Part shown: one piece after another, positions 1-12,141 of the stretch
How the letters are laid out: every line of letters starts with the position of its first letter
Numbering within the stretch: the stretch's first letter is position 1
NCBI GenBank assembly: GCA_000827495.1
Contig: KN817541.1
Coordinates: forward strand, 153,805-217,804
Reading direction: 5' to 3'
Source of the DNA: Hypholoma sublateritium FD-334 SS-4
Lineage: Eukaryota; Basidiomycota; Agaricomycetes; Agaricales; Strophariaceae
DNA length: 64,000 nucleotides
Position numbers and translations under genes: made by a program
The notes under the pieces: generated by a model
Databases searched by the model: none
What the model saw: the letters and a program-made list of their open reading frames with translations, nothing else
Told to the model about the DNA's origin: nothing

Positions 1-2022
1 GATATTCACAAATATATTGACGCACTTAATAATCATACCAAAATCATACGCTTATTACTACAATAAAAATGGCCAACTGAGAACGTGGGGTGTATGTTGG
101 GCAAGAGCGAAGAGAAAACGCAATCCTATTTTGATGCGCCCGGCGGAGCAGCCGACGGCTTTCTCCGAAACAGCCCCTTGATTGTTCGTGTTACCATTTG
201 GTGGCGCCAGCAAGCCCCAACGTAGACCGCGCTACGAACTCTGCTTGATTTCCATGCGCACTTTACGTTCAACTTTTCGGTGTGCGATGCTTGCCGTATA
301 TATTGGCCAGCTCGCCAACCCTGGACCCACTCCTGATGCTACCGCATCATAACCAGCGACGATACCCGCGGAGGAGCAGAATTTGAGCAGGATCGTGACG
401 CGATGCTCGAACTCGAGACGCTGAGCTCTGCTCGCCACTAGACCGAGTATGTGCCTATTGCACGCCACACCCTCCACTTTCAAAGTCTTACTGAACTGAC
501 CGGCCGCCGCAGCGGAAGCTCGGCTGCGCTCTAAGACTCCGTACTCAACGTTTGCGGGCCGCCGTAGCCCAAGGCCATTTCTCGAGCGCACCCACCCAAA
601 CCACACGCGTCGTTCGCGATGTTCTGCGCTAGTCATACCCCTCGACCCCAACTTGCCCTCCCAGACAGGTCGGGGGCCACATACACGCCATCGGACAGTG
701 TCCTTCCCATAGATAGTCAACTTTGTGGGGACGAAGAGCGGCAGTGGGAAACGCGGCTACCCCGATTAGGCGCTGGTGCAGCTTCTGAAGGTCCAACAAG
801 GCGGACTGCTCTGTGGCGTGCTTTGGTGATAGAGATGCTCCTCGCTCCTATGCCGATGGTCGGCCTTTGGAAGCAGGCAAGCGGCAGTTCTGTGGCGCGC
901 ATCAGCGATGGCCTTGGATGCGGTGGACCTAGTACACCGTCTCGACTCTGTGCAACATCTGCGACGCTCGAAGACCACGGCGACACCTCCGTCCGAGCAA
1001 CGGATTCACCACACATGTATCTGGTCGAGCAAAACCTCCTAACGCTCTACACACTACTCCAGTGCTCCCCACTTTACGGCCATGCAAACCCCGTCTCCAC
1101 ACTGCCTATTCACGGCCCGCGGGCTCTCATCGCCATCGCAGACATAAGCATTCAGGGCGGCGTCAACAGTGCGGAGGACTCGCGACATACGGCCAACGGG
1201 CGCGCCGCGCGTGAGGATACTTTCTTCCCAAATAGTGAAACGGCGCGTCTGGTCGAGAGAGAATTCATCACTGTACATGCTGCTCGAGAGCTACACGCGC
1301 TTCATCGTCGACCTTTAGGAGTGCGGCCCGAGGAACGCCTCCGCCATCGCGCCGCGTCTTCTCGTGGCGCTGCTGCACTACTGCGGTGCGCGACCCGCCT
1401 ACGGTACCCATCGCGATCAGGAGCAGGACGCGACGCACGCAACTCGGCGCGCGGCTGGCCGCGGTGAGCGGGGTGATCTCGCCCAGAACCTGTTGGACTT
1501 CATGTTCGCGCGCATGCGCTTCTGCAACGTTGCATTCACGCGGCACCATGCGATCTACTGCAAGGAGTCTGCGATTGCCGCGTGGAATCACCAAACTGGA
1601 CCGCGAGCTTTCCGCGAACGTGCGCTGAGCAGAAATTGAGGACGTGGGCGTTCCGTAGATATGTATGTGGAACAAAACTTATGTGCGTGCCACAATGACA
1701 TCAATTCAATGGGCATGTTGTTATGCACTGCAGTTCATGATGGGGAATGCGCAGCGCCAACTGAATGCGATAAATAGATAGCACTGGCGTATTTTAATTT
1801 ATACGTCGCGTGTGAGTTAGGTGGACTAAAATACTAACAAAATCGACACGTTGAACTCAACCATCGATCAGTAGTCTAGTCCTAACTCACTCAAATCCTC
1901 CGCCTCGGATACGTAGTCTAAGAGCAATACGGAATGGATCACGCCGCATTATTCAGTGAGCATCAGGATATCTGTTATTATAAGCCCGTTGGCGTTCTGT
2001 AACAGGCGATTCAGCTCTGGAG
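1..2022. other. No confident gene
   Basis: Open frames of 60-280 codons exist on both strands between about 230 and 1675, but they overlap each other, have no clear splice structure and match no family I recognise. The stretch from 600 to 1650 is GC-rich and could be a decayed gene. From 1650 to 2020 the DNA is AT-richer and looks intergenic. Confidence 0.5.
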
Positions 2023-3605
2023 GTGTTGCGCAAAACCAACCGACCACCTACCGACCAAGAAACAGCGATAATCCTGCAGTCTATGGCCCCCACCAATGCG
2101 AAATTGAAAGTCGTGGAAGCGCAGATTTCCGACGCCATAGTTCATATCAAGGCGTTGAAGTCGCAGATTGAACAGGCAGATATCAACCTGCAGCGCTTGC
2201 GCGAGGAGGAGGCGGCAATCTTGGAGACATTTACGGACCATCGTCGAGTCTTCTCCCCCTTTCGAAATCTCCCAGAGGACGTGCTTCGGGAAATATGCGT
2301 CACGTACGTGGAAGCCGGTCTGCCCACACTCTCTTGCCACAGGAGCACCCCATCGCCTTATATACTTTCCCAAATCTGCCGTGCAATGCGACACATCGCG
2401 CTGACAACCCCAACCATCTGGGCGACTATGAATGTTCGCATCGAATCATTATCTTTTCGCCATCGCGGATTGGCTCAAGGAGTTTATTTGATTATGGCTC
2501 GTAGGGCTAGCGAATGGTTCGAGCGAGCCGGTGGACTGGCTCTAGCCTCTAACTATGTTTATAGAGGACAAGAGCGACTCATACGTAACGGGCATTGCAT
2601 CTGGGCTTGATCCTTCAAACATCCTCTTCGACACCCTTGTTCGTTATTCGACCCGCTGGAAAGAGATTCAATTCTATTCAACCTGTTATGATTTATCCAC
2701 TCCCATGATTCGTATCGCTGCATTGACGGCCGATGACCTCCCCCTCCTTCAAGAAGTGTCCATTCACCTTGAGGATCGGATTCGCGTGTTCCGTGACAGT
2801 GTATTACTCACAATACCAACATTCAAACACGTTTCATTAGAAACACATGATGTCCAAACTCTCACTGTCAATTGGGCCGTCCTTACTTCTGTAACGCTCC
2901 GCGGCAATAGGTATTGTAAAGGCTATTCGAAAAGTGAGCTAGCAAGAATTTTCCAGCAAACCAAGTGTCTAGTTCTCTGCAATGTTCGTGTCTGTCGCCC
3001 GACGACCAGCTTAGAAGAACATTACTCAGACAAGATTAGCCTTCCCTTCCTGAAGACTTTGGTGTTCAGAGAAATAACCTTCGAAGCGGCCTCATCTGGA
3101 GCTCCTAGTATAAGTACTTGATATGATTACTGCGCCAAATCTGGAGATCCTCCATATCCGTGAGACGTTCCTTGAACTCTCTCTGGCTGATTTTCTCGAG
3201 CGATCACCGCGGATTCAGAAACTGTATTTCCCGCACTTGAACAAAGACGAATCGTTGACGGACACGATGGGACTGCTTCGCCACTGCCCTTCACTAACTG
3301 CATTATCCCTTCAACCTTACCAGCGGGATACCACAGATTCGCAACCATCAAAGCGTGACGCTAATAGCTTTTTGCGAGCATTTGTCGAAGAAAGCAATAT
3401 TGGCGTTATTTGTCCGCGCCTGCAGTACTTCAGTTTCACGGGAAAGATTCAATTTTCTCTCAAGACACTGAGCCTTTTTGTCGAGGGCAAACAAGGAGAA
3501 TTGGGGGCGCTGAATTCCCTCCTGCCATGGAAAAGGGTGGACATCGACGTTGGTGGGATAGAGGACCTGGAAATACGCCAGCAGATGTTGGACTTTGTGT
3601 CGTAG
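2023..3605 (+). pseudogene. F-box/LRR-like gene broken by two frame changes
   Basis: Three consecutive reading frames read as one protein of the F-box kind common in basidiomycetes. The first part (2023-2545) starts with a heptad-rich coiled coil of about 60 residues, followed by an F-box-like segment (FRNLPEDVLREICVTY) and a helix ending in PTIWATM. The frame then shifts near 2545-2565 into a second segment (ILFDTLVRYSTRWKEIQFYS), and again near 3105-3115 into a third (TAPNLEILHI), which ends at 3605. The order and spacing are those of one F-box protein with a leucine-rich C-terminal half. No GT-AG intron explains either switch, so I call it frameshifted; two assembly errors would give the same picture. 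An intact relative would act as a substrate receptor of an SCF ubiquitin ligase. The start could lie slightly upstream or at the internal Met near 2083. Confidence 0.65.
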
Positions 3606-3839
3606 AAGAAGGCAGCGGGCTTGGACATTGATGCATTCATCCAAGAAGAAGGTCGCCGTATGGATTACCAGTTATATTTATAGAATCCTGTAACGTCTTC
3701 TAAGTATCCCTCATCGATGCTTTTGATAAATAAATGAAGTACGCCATCGCGTAAATTCAACCCAAGTGAAGGTGTAGATCAATAGCATCATGCATCGCCC
3801 ACTGTCCGGACGGCGTTACAGTTTGGTTACAAGGTGTCC

Positions 3840-4680
3840 CTCATTCTCTGAGTATCTTCAGAATCCCCGCTATTATGCCACTCAGACGATGGAAATGATG
3901 AACATACAGCTTCGCTCACCCTTCATCGACAACGACGATCAGTAATCAGCACTCAGCAAACATAGAGTTGATTTATACTGCTTCGTAGACGGTCATTCGT
4001 GTGTATTATCCTCCATCTGCGCCGCCTTCCTCTTACCCAGGGATGTCTGCGACTGAAAACGACTCACGTCTTTGAAACATGCAGTCAGTCAATTAAAGTG
4101 GGAAACACATTGAAAAGGCTGACCCTCCGCTTCATCCGTATACAGGACAAGCCGCTTCTTCGCTTGTCTCGGACCTGTGCTGTTGCCTCGTTGAGAAAGC
4201 GAATACAAAACGATCGTAATCAAAGAAAATCGCCGTGTCTCGGACGAAACGATGCACCGTACGCGTCCTGTGAGTCGTCCCCCTCCGCATATTATCCCCT
4301 CTCCCGCCCCCGAGGACCGTCGCCCACTTTCTCCACACTATCACTATCCTAGCGGTCGACTTCCGCTTCATTCACAGAGAGGTTCTTAAGCACAATTACC
4401 TTTGTCCTTGTCGTGGCCGCGGTGCATCATGCACTGCCCCGCTTCCGCCGGAATCCATGGAACTACCAGATCCGACGGGTGGGACAAATATCTTCTTGGG
4501 TTAAATGACAACCTCCTTGTTTTGAAGTTGAGTATTAGATATCCGAGATCGCGCCCAAGTTCAAGGTGCCTCGCGGAGCAGCTGGGTGCGTACATATCAG
4601 TTAATGTGATTATGATCATGCTCGTGGCCGTAGAATGTTATTCACCTTGATCTCCCATTCGCCGAAGCTGTCGCGTCGAC
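3840..4680. repeat. Duplicated block, copy A
   Basis: About 0.8 kb matches 5490-6470 in direct orientation with scattered substitutions and small indels. The best-conserved stretch is 4015-4480 against 5810-6280. On the minus strand both copies can encode the same short peptide start (MDSGGSGA, then HDAP and PRQGQ) followed by a possible GT-AG intron, so the block may descend from a small duplicated gene. In this copy the downstream frame is interrupted. No function is recognised. Confidence 0.6.
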
Positions 4681-5489
4681 GCTGCGTCAAGCAAACGGCG
4701 GGAGGCTCACAGAACTCTACTTCAATATCATATCACGTACGAAAGTAACTCGCAGACCATCCACGTCGTGCGCGATTTACTCACCCGCACACGCAAGGAG
4801 GCCCGCACGCTATGCTCAAAACGCAAAACTGCGTGCTCTGGCTTAGAGACGCATCCTCGGGCAGTTGCCGCCATACAATAGCGGTATCGGTATCGGCACA
4901 TCAGCACCACGTCAATCGATCGCTCTTTTGCATCCAGGATCCCGCAGGCGGCGCTCACCGCGTCACGCCGCCGTCTCGTTATTGGCTATCTCGTCGCGGA
5001 CTAAAGAGTACCAGCCACGCCCACGCGTGTGCTCCGCGGCGCCCGGCGAAAACGCGAAAGTGCACCTGCCCTCGTGTCAACCTCGTGTACTTAGTTGGGC
5101 CCATAAAATTTGTGTTTTGTCGAGCGTTTACATACGCCTGAAAGTCCACAGTATCATGCTTTAATGAAGCTCAAATACTATTTTCTGCGACTGGTTAACA
5201 CAATAGCCAATTATAGTGACAAAGTAAGGAGTTCAGGTAAGTAGTGATCTTTTAGTGATCATGAGTCCAGAGACATGGACGTCGGGAGCACGCGCCGCTG
5301 ACCCGAAGATCCACGTGTAATTTCTCAAGTATCCCACGCCCCTCCATTCGCCAGCGATAACGATTCGCAGGCTTGCCGCTTGCCCACACCCTTCAAGTTA
5401 CCCTGAGGCCGCTCATAGTCTATGTTACAGGCCAGAGTGGTACTTATTCCAGAGTTCCTTCAGCAGAGTGGCGCCATCGACATGAAGGC

Positions 5490-6470
5490 GTCGCTTGCAT
5501 CTATCATTCTCGGAGTATCTACAAATACCCTGCTATTCTGCCAATCAGACGATGCAACTGAGGAAGATACGACTTCGCTCACCCTCCCGTCGCCGCAAAC
5601 CGACCTCCAGAAAGCCAACGTTCGGCGACCCGCATCAGCCATGGTGCACATGTTGGTATTCTATGAATGTAAGCGCCATCGGCGTCTGACTAGATTCAAC
5701 CGTAGTCTCTCGCTCTGCGGGTTGATACGCTGAAACGACAATCAGTGAACGGCGCGCAGCAATCATAGAGTTGATTTACTCTGCTTGGTGGCCGGTAAGT
5801 CGTGTGCATCATCCTCCATCTGCACTGCCTTCCTCTTACCCAGGGATGTTTGCGACTGAAAACGACTCACGTCTTTGGAACATGCAGTCAGTGAATGAAA
5901 GTGGGAGACACTTTGAATGAACTGACCCTCTGCCTCATCCGTATACAGGACCAAGCCGCTTCTCCGCCTGGCTCGGAACTGTGCTACTGCCTCATTGAGA
6001 AAGTGATTGCAAAACGACGAAAATCAAAGAAACACACCGTGTCTCGGACGAAACGGCGCATCGAACACGTCCGCGTCCTGTGAGTCGTCATCCCTCCCTG
6101 TATGACTCTCCTTCGAGGACCGTCGCCCGCTCTCTCCACATCTGTCACTATCCCAGTGGTCAACTTCTGTCTCATTAACAGGAGGGTTCATAGGCACAGC
6201 TACCTTTGTCCTTGGCGTGGCGGCGGTGCATCATGCGCTGCCCCACTTCCGCCGGAATCCATGGATCGACCAGATCCGGCGGGCGGGGCAAATCTATTCT
6301 GTTGCTCTTTTACAATCCTTCTGTTAAGGGGGTAAATGAATGCTGTTGGATCGCGCTCAAAGGTGACGCGTGGAGCGGCTGGGCACATGCATATCAATCT
6401 ATGCGCTTATGAATATGATACTATAAATCATTGATCACCTTGATCTGCCATTCGTTGAACCCCACACGGT
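5490..6470. repeat. Duplicated block, copy B
   Basis: This is the second copy of the block at 3840-4680, about 1.7 kb away in the same orientation, with roughly 150 bp of extra sequence near 5590-5735. On the minus strand it keeps an open segment (5763-5954) ending in a lysine/arginine-rich tail (GKRKAVQMEDD and TKQSK). An upstream segment (5984-6090) shares RFVRDT and FDF motifs with copy A. The segments are in different frames, so this is probably a decayed gene rather than a working one. Confidence 0.55.
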
Positions 6471-8171
6471 TCTCGAGGGCCTAAACTCGGCTTGAGTGGT
6501 GCTGAGCCGCGCGCGTGAGTGAACGAACATCCCCAGAACGACGTTTATCACTTACGAAGCGGCTGCCAGAAACCGCGCGCGACGGGGTCCCAGGCGTCCT
6601 TCGCTGGTACTTGACCCCTTGACGTCGATTGACGTCTGGGTCTTTCCGGATCGACTGCCGAAGAAACACAGTGAGCATGCGTAGTCCTGAAAGTTAAGAC
6701 GCGAGGTACTTACATCCGTTAACACCACTCAGCGACTCAGGCGGCGGCGCGCGTTCAAACTTCGTCATCGGATATGACAGCGGAGGCCACGATGCCGGTG
6801 CCGGCGATGCAGAAGGCGACTCCGCCTCTGGATGAATTTAATTTAATCAGCGTCGGAACTGTTGGTGACCAAAATCTGTTGCCTACGGGGGGGAATAGCG
6901 CTAGTATCTGCCGCTGCTACGGGCGCGGCGAGCGCAATGTATGCATCATAGGCGCGCATCAGATTGTGTTGAACTCGCTGTGGGTCGGGTAGGTTACGTA
7001 TTGGGGGGTATTCTGGCAGAGAATATGTGCCTGGGGCGCCACAAGGCGAAATGGTGCACTCGAGGGGGTGGGTGGGATTGGGCATTGGGCGATTCTTCGG
7101 TGGGGCCTTGGGGAGACCTGGAGTGTTACTTATATCCATTTTTTTCTCCTCGCAAAGCCCCTTTCAACTTGGCATGTCGGATGTCAAGATGATAGCGAGC
7201 CAACCACCTCGTATTTTCCAAGCGTCTGTACTACACCTATAAATAGATCAAGTTTGTTCGCACTGCGGCTCTGCTCGTCGCTCGCACATGCAATTCTATC
7301 AGCGCGAGGAATTCTGTACCTTGTATTATGATATCAGAACCCCTGTGAGCTACACGATGGTTGTATTGGTCTCTCCGTGCGTTGCCTCGGATTGCTACAC
7401 GCTTTCCCGTTCATCGATCATCAATCACCAATCATCGTTGGAATATTCGCTACTCCTGCAGAGCATTTAGATCTGTTCCCTGTAGCCCGTGACGCTTTCT
7501 GAGAAGCCTACCGAGCAAATACGCCCGATTCCCAGACACTCCAGGATGGATGCGGAAGTGTGCGCCAGCACTCTATAAAATATTAATATCACGTACCAAG
7601 CTAGCTCGCTCTCCCATAAATCGCAGACACACGAACACACCTTCTTGTCTTCGGGAGTGGATCCATTCGTCTTGTCCGCCAACATCTGGTTACCCTGCCA
7701 AGTACACCGTGTTCTCCAACCGACGCCGTGGTGGTGGGGCTGGTTTGCGCATGTATTGTTATATCGCTCCTCGTTAGAACGAGATGTTGGGATGTCCATA
7801 GCACTGTCAATTTAGTGCAGTAGGCAATTTAGTATTGTGTACAGAATATGTTTGTTTTTTGTTTTCACTTGAAAATGAGCAGGGAAAGATTGACATATAC
7901 CGCCTATATTTGACCAAACCCGGTTGGCGTGGCTTCTCAAGTCTCCTTATCACGTCGCATGGGCATCCGCTGGCTCAGTCATTACTCTATAGTAGAACCT
8001 TTTCATATCGCTCATCACCGTACAACAGGATATGTGTGCTCTACGACAAGAAGACTGCTACGCTCTCAACCTATAATCTATTTGGACTTATTATGAAACA
8101 GATATCTCCCGGACTTCTGGAACAACGGATTGACCTGCAGTTGTCTTGCAGTATGTTTGCGCTCAGCGACT
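6471..8171. other. Sparse region, two weak minus-strand frames
   Basis: A proline-rich minus-strand frame at 6843-7139 (98 codons, ending ILVTNSSDAD) and another at 7467-7799, which contains a possible short intron, are the only candidates. Neither has a recognisable domain or a convincing promoter. A TATA-like CTATAAATAG lies at about 7237-7246 on the plus strand with no clear gene after it. Confidence 0.4.
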
Positions 8172-8672
8172 TCAGTTGCACGAAGCTGCTTCGACAAGCC
8201 AGTCGATGGTAAACCCGGTCTTGACTTCTCCAACCCATCCTTCGATGATATCCCCAGTCCCCTCACCGTGACCGCTTTCTCCATCTGCAGAGACAGTGTC
8301 TTCAACATTGAACGTCCCGTCTGCGTTTGCGGAGAATGTAGCACCCTGCAGTATCATTTACTGTAAGCAATATAAAATGCGGAAATGCATACAATAAACA
8401 TACCTCGTTGTTAACGACACCGTCTCCTCCAACATCAATGGCCAAATTGCGCGAGATTACTGGAGACAGCGTAAATGTTAGTCGTTCGATCAAATGTAAG
8501 TTTACGTACGGAGATTGAATTCGGACTCGAGATTGGTGCTGGAAGAGACCGGGCTTTGAGGGTCGAGTACGAGGGTGCAGGTGACCGCGTTGCCGGCCTG
8601 ACGGGCGATAGGAACGGTCGACGCTGCGACGGAACTAGCGGCGAAAAAAAGGGTTATGAACTTGAAGAACAT
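8172..8672 (-). CDS. Small secreted protein (about 130 aa)
   Basis: The gene has three exons: 8672-8510, 8459-8404 and 8345-8172. The introns begin GTACGT and GTATGT and end CCAG and GCAG, with a CTAAC branch-like motif in the first. The protein starts MFFKFITLFFAASSVAAS, a good signal peptide. The mature part has an early TCTLVLDP segment, an acidic glycine-rich middle (VGGDGVVNNEGA) and ends VEAASCN. Only two cysteines remain after the signal, so one disulfide is possible. It has no enzyme motif and resembles the uncharacterised small secreted proteins of wood- and litter-decay fungi. The ATG at 8672 is preferred over one nine codons upstream because the TATA box sits 79 bp before it and the signal peptide then starts cleanly. 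Confidence 0.75.
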
Positions 8673-8750
8673 ATCAAGTTGCGATGTTGTGGAATACAAT
8701 GAGTGAAAGCTTGTTATGTTTCTGAAGAAATTACAGACTCTTAGTCGAGT

Positions 8751-8757
8751 TTTTATA
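8751..8757 (-). promoter_or_regulatory. TATA box of the secreted-protein gene
   Basis: TATAAAA on the minus strand, 79 bp upstream of the chosen start codon at 8672. Confidence 0.6.
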
Positions 8758-8759
8758 AG

Positions 8760-10902
8760 TTTGAATCTCGGTCACGCGCGGCCGTGCACCCGACAATGGA
8801 AACTAGAAAGGACGGAAGCTTGAGCCCATCGTGAAGTTCTGTGTGTATGTTTCTCAATGAGAAAGCGCGCTAGCACGCTGCGTGTCTGTCATCCGCCAAC
8901 GGCGATGTAGCCGCAGGCGTAATATTTGAAAGAATTGTTACATAAATCCTGACGAGGAGTGGCCTCGAGTGACGTAATTCTAAAGCTGGAAGCACACGAG
9001 GCTGGTTGTACACTTGTGAACACGCAAGAATACACTGGCTTACAACTCCATGGACGGTGAACTAATCATTGTATTTATGATGAGTCAGGTTTCTTCTTTC
9101 GATGACAGAGGGGAACTGTAGTAATTCATTTGGACGCGTGGCACCAGGGACGCTTCCTAATACTTTTTATTCTCAATGAAATCAATTACATCAGTTAAAA
9201 TCCGATAATTACATCATTCTGTCTACATTCTATATACAGGTGAGGTAGGGTCGCATTGCACCCGCTCGTCGTCTATATGTCCAGAATGCATTAAAAAATA
9301 CAGTAAAAGTCAAAATTCTACAATCTACACGGCTTTTATTACCTACGCTGTGCCAGAATATTGTACTGGCTGAACGACCTATGCTTCGGGCAGATACTTC
9401 GATGGCACCGAGGTCACTGGCAATGCCACGGGAATTCAATTTATTAATGGCCATACCAAGCCGGGCCGCGTTATTTTTAGCATATCAGGTTAAGCACTAT
9501 CCGTATCGTCAGTAAATACGTTACAGGCACAAGCTACCAGCTCGAGCTGTAGCCATACCTAACGTATCTGTGAATAGGGCTTACCTCCAGATTAAAAATG
9601 CTCAAGCCAGTCTCTGATGGTCACCGCGGCCTCGAGCCCAAATAGCCTATACTTTGTTTATTCAAGCAAAGACGGACGGATATTCAAGCCCATCGTGAAG
9701 CTTTAGTTCAGTTAGCCTTGAAGTTCATGTGCTCTTATCTCCCACTGGGAGTAAATAGGTGTATATTTGTCATAAGTACCGTATAGTTGTTTCTAGCTAT
9801 GAATCCACAATTACTGAATTAATAAGCTGACAATATCGGTGACGCCCTCGTGAACACCGAGGAACAGCTGCAACGCACGGTAAAATATCCCCGTTCGCGG
9901 TCGTCTGAATGAGTCAGATTCGACCCGAATAACTTTGAAGTACGATTTAACGCCACCTTTACAACAAATTTCTTCCAAAACCATTGGTCATCCCCTCTTT
10001 CTCGGTACCTCGTAAGTACCGGGTCGTGGCGCACCATCTGCAGAAATAGGGTCGAGAGAAAACACATGTACGCACACAGTGAGTTTAAGTTCGATAAATA
10101 GGCTAGCAAGTAGTCGGGTATTCTACACCGACTTACGCATCAACCTTCCAGATGTTGCGTGCAAAAGCATGCAATCGATGACACACACTGCAGCGCGAAC
10201 AAAGACACCGCAGAATCCTGAATATTCAACGCGTTCAAATAAAAACATTGTGGTGGGGAAAAAGGTGGGGAAAAAAGGGAATCTGGTGCAGGAGGGTCGC
10301 ATGTACCAATCAATATTGTCGACGTTTGTGCAAATCGTCACCGTGAGAAGAAATGAGTAACGGCAAAATCCGGTCGAGGTCTGCCGACTCGTGCCGCAGG
10401 GTTCAGGTCTACACAACTTGAAGTAAGTAATGGCATTTTTTGCTTCCCCCGAAGTATAGATTCGTGTATGGGATCCAGTGGAAATCACATTGGATTGGTT
10501 GTCTTTATTTATTTAATTGCAGAAATTCACTACGAGGTGGCATTGAACGAGGTGGGCATGCTGCACGCTCGATTAGGACGACAAAGGAGAAGACAAAGCC
10601 ATGTGAACCTCCGGGAACGCCGGCTAAAATCGCAGAATTAGGCAACTCACCGGACGGGGACAATGCCAAAGCACGCCGTCTTACGCCGTCGCGCGCCGTA
10701 AGTAGAAGTTGAAAGGGATGGTCGCGGTATCACTTGGATATCATGGGACATCGATGCATTTAAGTTCGCGTAGTACCGATTTGCTTCCCTTTCACCTGTC
10801 CACCGCCCACCCCCACTTTAGCAACACCAAATCGACGTATTTTAAACCACCAAATACTCCTAAAAGGTGAGATATGGGCTTTTACGCGTTTTGAGCGCAG
10901 TG
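8760..10902. other. Long intergenic stretch
   Basis: I see no supported gene here. The sequence is AT-rich with short unrelated frames. A minus-strand frame at 10123-10488 is not supported by domain, splice or promoter signals. Confidence 0.5.
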
Positions 10903-11262
10903 ATGAACTATCAAATAGCCATGACACCCACGTCCTCCTCCTTGACGCCCTCGTTCCCATCCACCCCCCGACTGAAGCTTGTCGCGCTTCCCGATGATTT
11001 ACCTGAAGACGAGATGTATATCTCGAATGCAATGAAGGCTAGCGACGCGTTAGCTGAGGGCGAGTCGCTGGGGCTCTTCGGAATGATCGAGTCGACCCCC
11101 GCACCCTTCGCGAAAGAGGTCGAGCGACTGTCCTTCACACTGCAGTCCATGGTCGTAGAAACATCGCCATCGAAGATCCACAGTATATTTGACTCAGGTA
11201 GTCCAAATCCCGCATCCCTTACCCCCCTAAATTTCGGTCGCTTCCCCAACGGCACGCGATAG
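10903..11262 (+). CDS. Possible hypothetical protein
   Basis: A single open frame of about 119 codons. Its middle is balanced and acidic (LPDDLPEDEMYISNAMKASD, then EGESLGLFGMIE), unlike random translation, and its ends are Ser/Thr/Pro-rich. No domain, signal peptide or membrane segment is seen. A possible donor (CAG|GTAGTC) at about 11199 means the real gene could be spliced and longer. The antisense frame over the same bases (10911-11393) is also open, so coding status is uncertain. Confidence 0.3.
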   Translation: MNYQIAMTPTSSSLTPSFPSTPRLKLVALPDDLPEDEMYISNAMKASDALAEGESLGLFGMIESTPAPFAKEVERLSFTLQSMVVETSPSKIHSIFDSGSPNPASLTPLNFGRFPNGTR

Positions 11263-12141
11263 GCGCCTCCCGTCCCCTCTTTCTCCACCCAGCGTATTAT
11301 GCACCCATCCCTCACTTCTTGCTTCTCACTCCGTAAAACTGGCCCCAAAACAACACCAAAAAGAATGCAATCTTCTATCCGCCCGGTTGCCATTTAAATA
11401 TGCCCCCAATATTCACCCACGATTATTTTTTCTATCAACTTATTTACACCTTCGCCGTCCGACTTTCCAGAATAGCATACGCTACTGAAATACTCATTTG
11501 TAACATTACTCGCGTCCATCATCATATAACAGGTTATCGTTCCCAGCATTATGATATTGGTTGAATTGTGTATTTACGTTCAGTCGTCGTTGAAAACATT
11601 GTCGATCTCCATTTTTCCTGGCCGATATGTATCTGCATAAGACAGGATTATGGGAAATCTCAAATGTTATCCTCCCTTTTCAGGCACGATTTCTAGAGAC
11701 CTGATAATGTAATACCCTCATGGTATACTAAAGAAACATGTTATACAAATAATATTAATGTAGGAGGTCTATGTGATTACATTGTTACGTTGGCTACTAC
11801 AGCGCATGTACTGATCCTTACTGATCGTGTTAGGCTCGGTGACGTTGCCCATGTCGCCTGTGCCGTCCAAAATACTGCGTTTGATGTCTCCTTCCAATTT
11901 TGAAATAATTGCAGGATTCTCAGAATCGCGAGCATTCGACTTTCTGGACTTTTTGATGTGTAAATTGACGACTAGTCCTCGCAGCTGGGGGTGAACTGTA
12001 CAGAGATTTCTCGGGCATAATGGTTCCCATGCCGGACTGCTTGTGACACTAGATAAACGGATAATAATAATTATACGGGATATACATATAGGACGTAAAA
12101 GTAATAAGTAATATCTGTCTCGCAAGTCGAGCCGTAGAATA
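11263..12141. other. Intergenic
   Basis: AT-rich, no gene seen. It probably holds the 3' flank of the F-box gene that ends at 12142. Confidence 0.5.
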
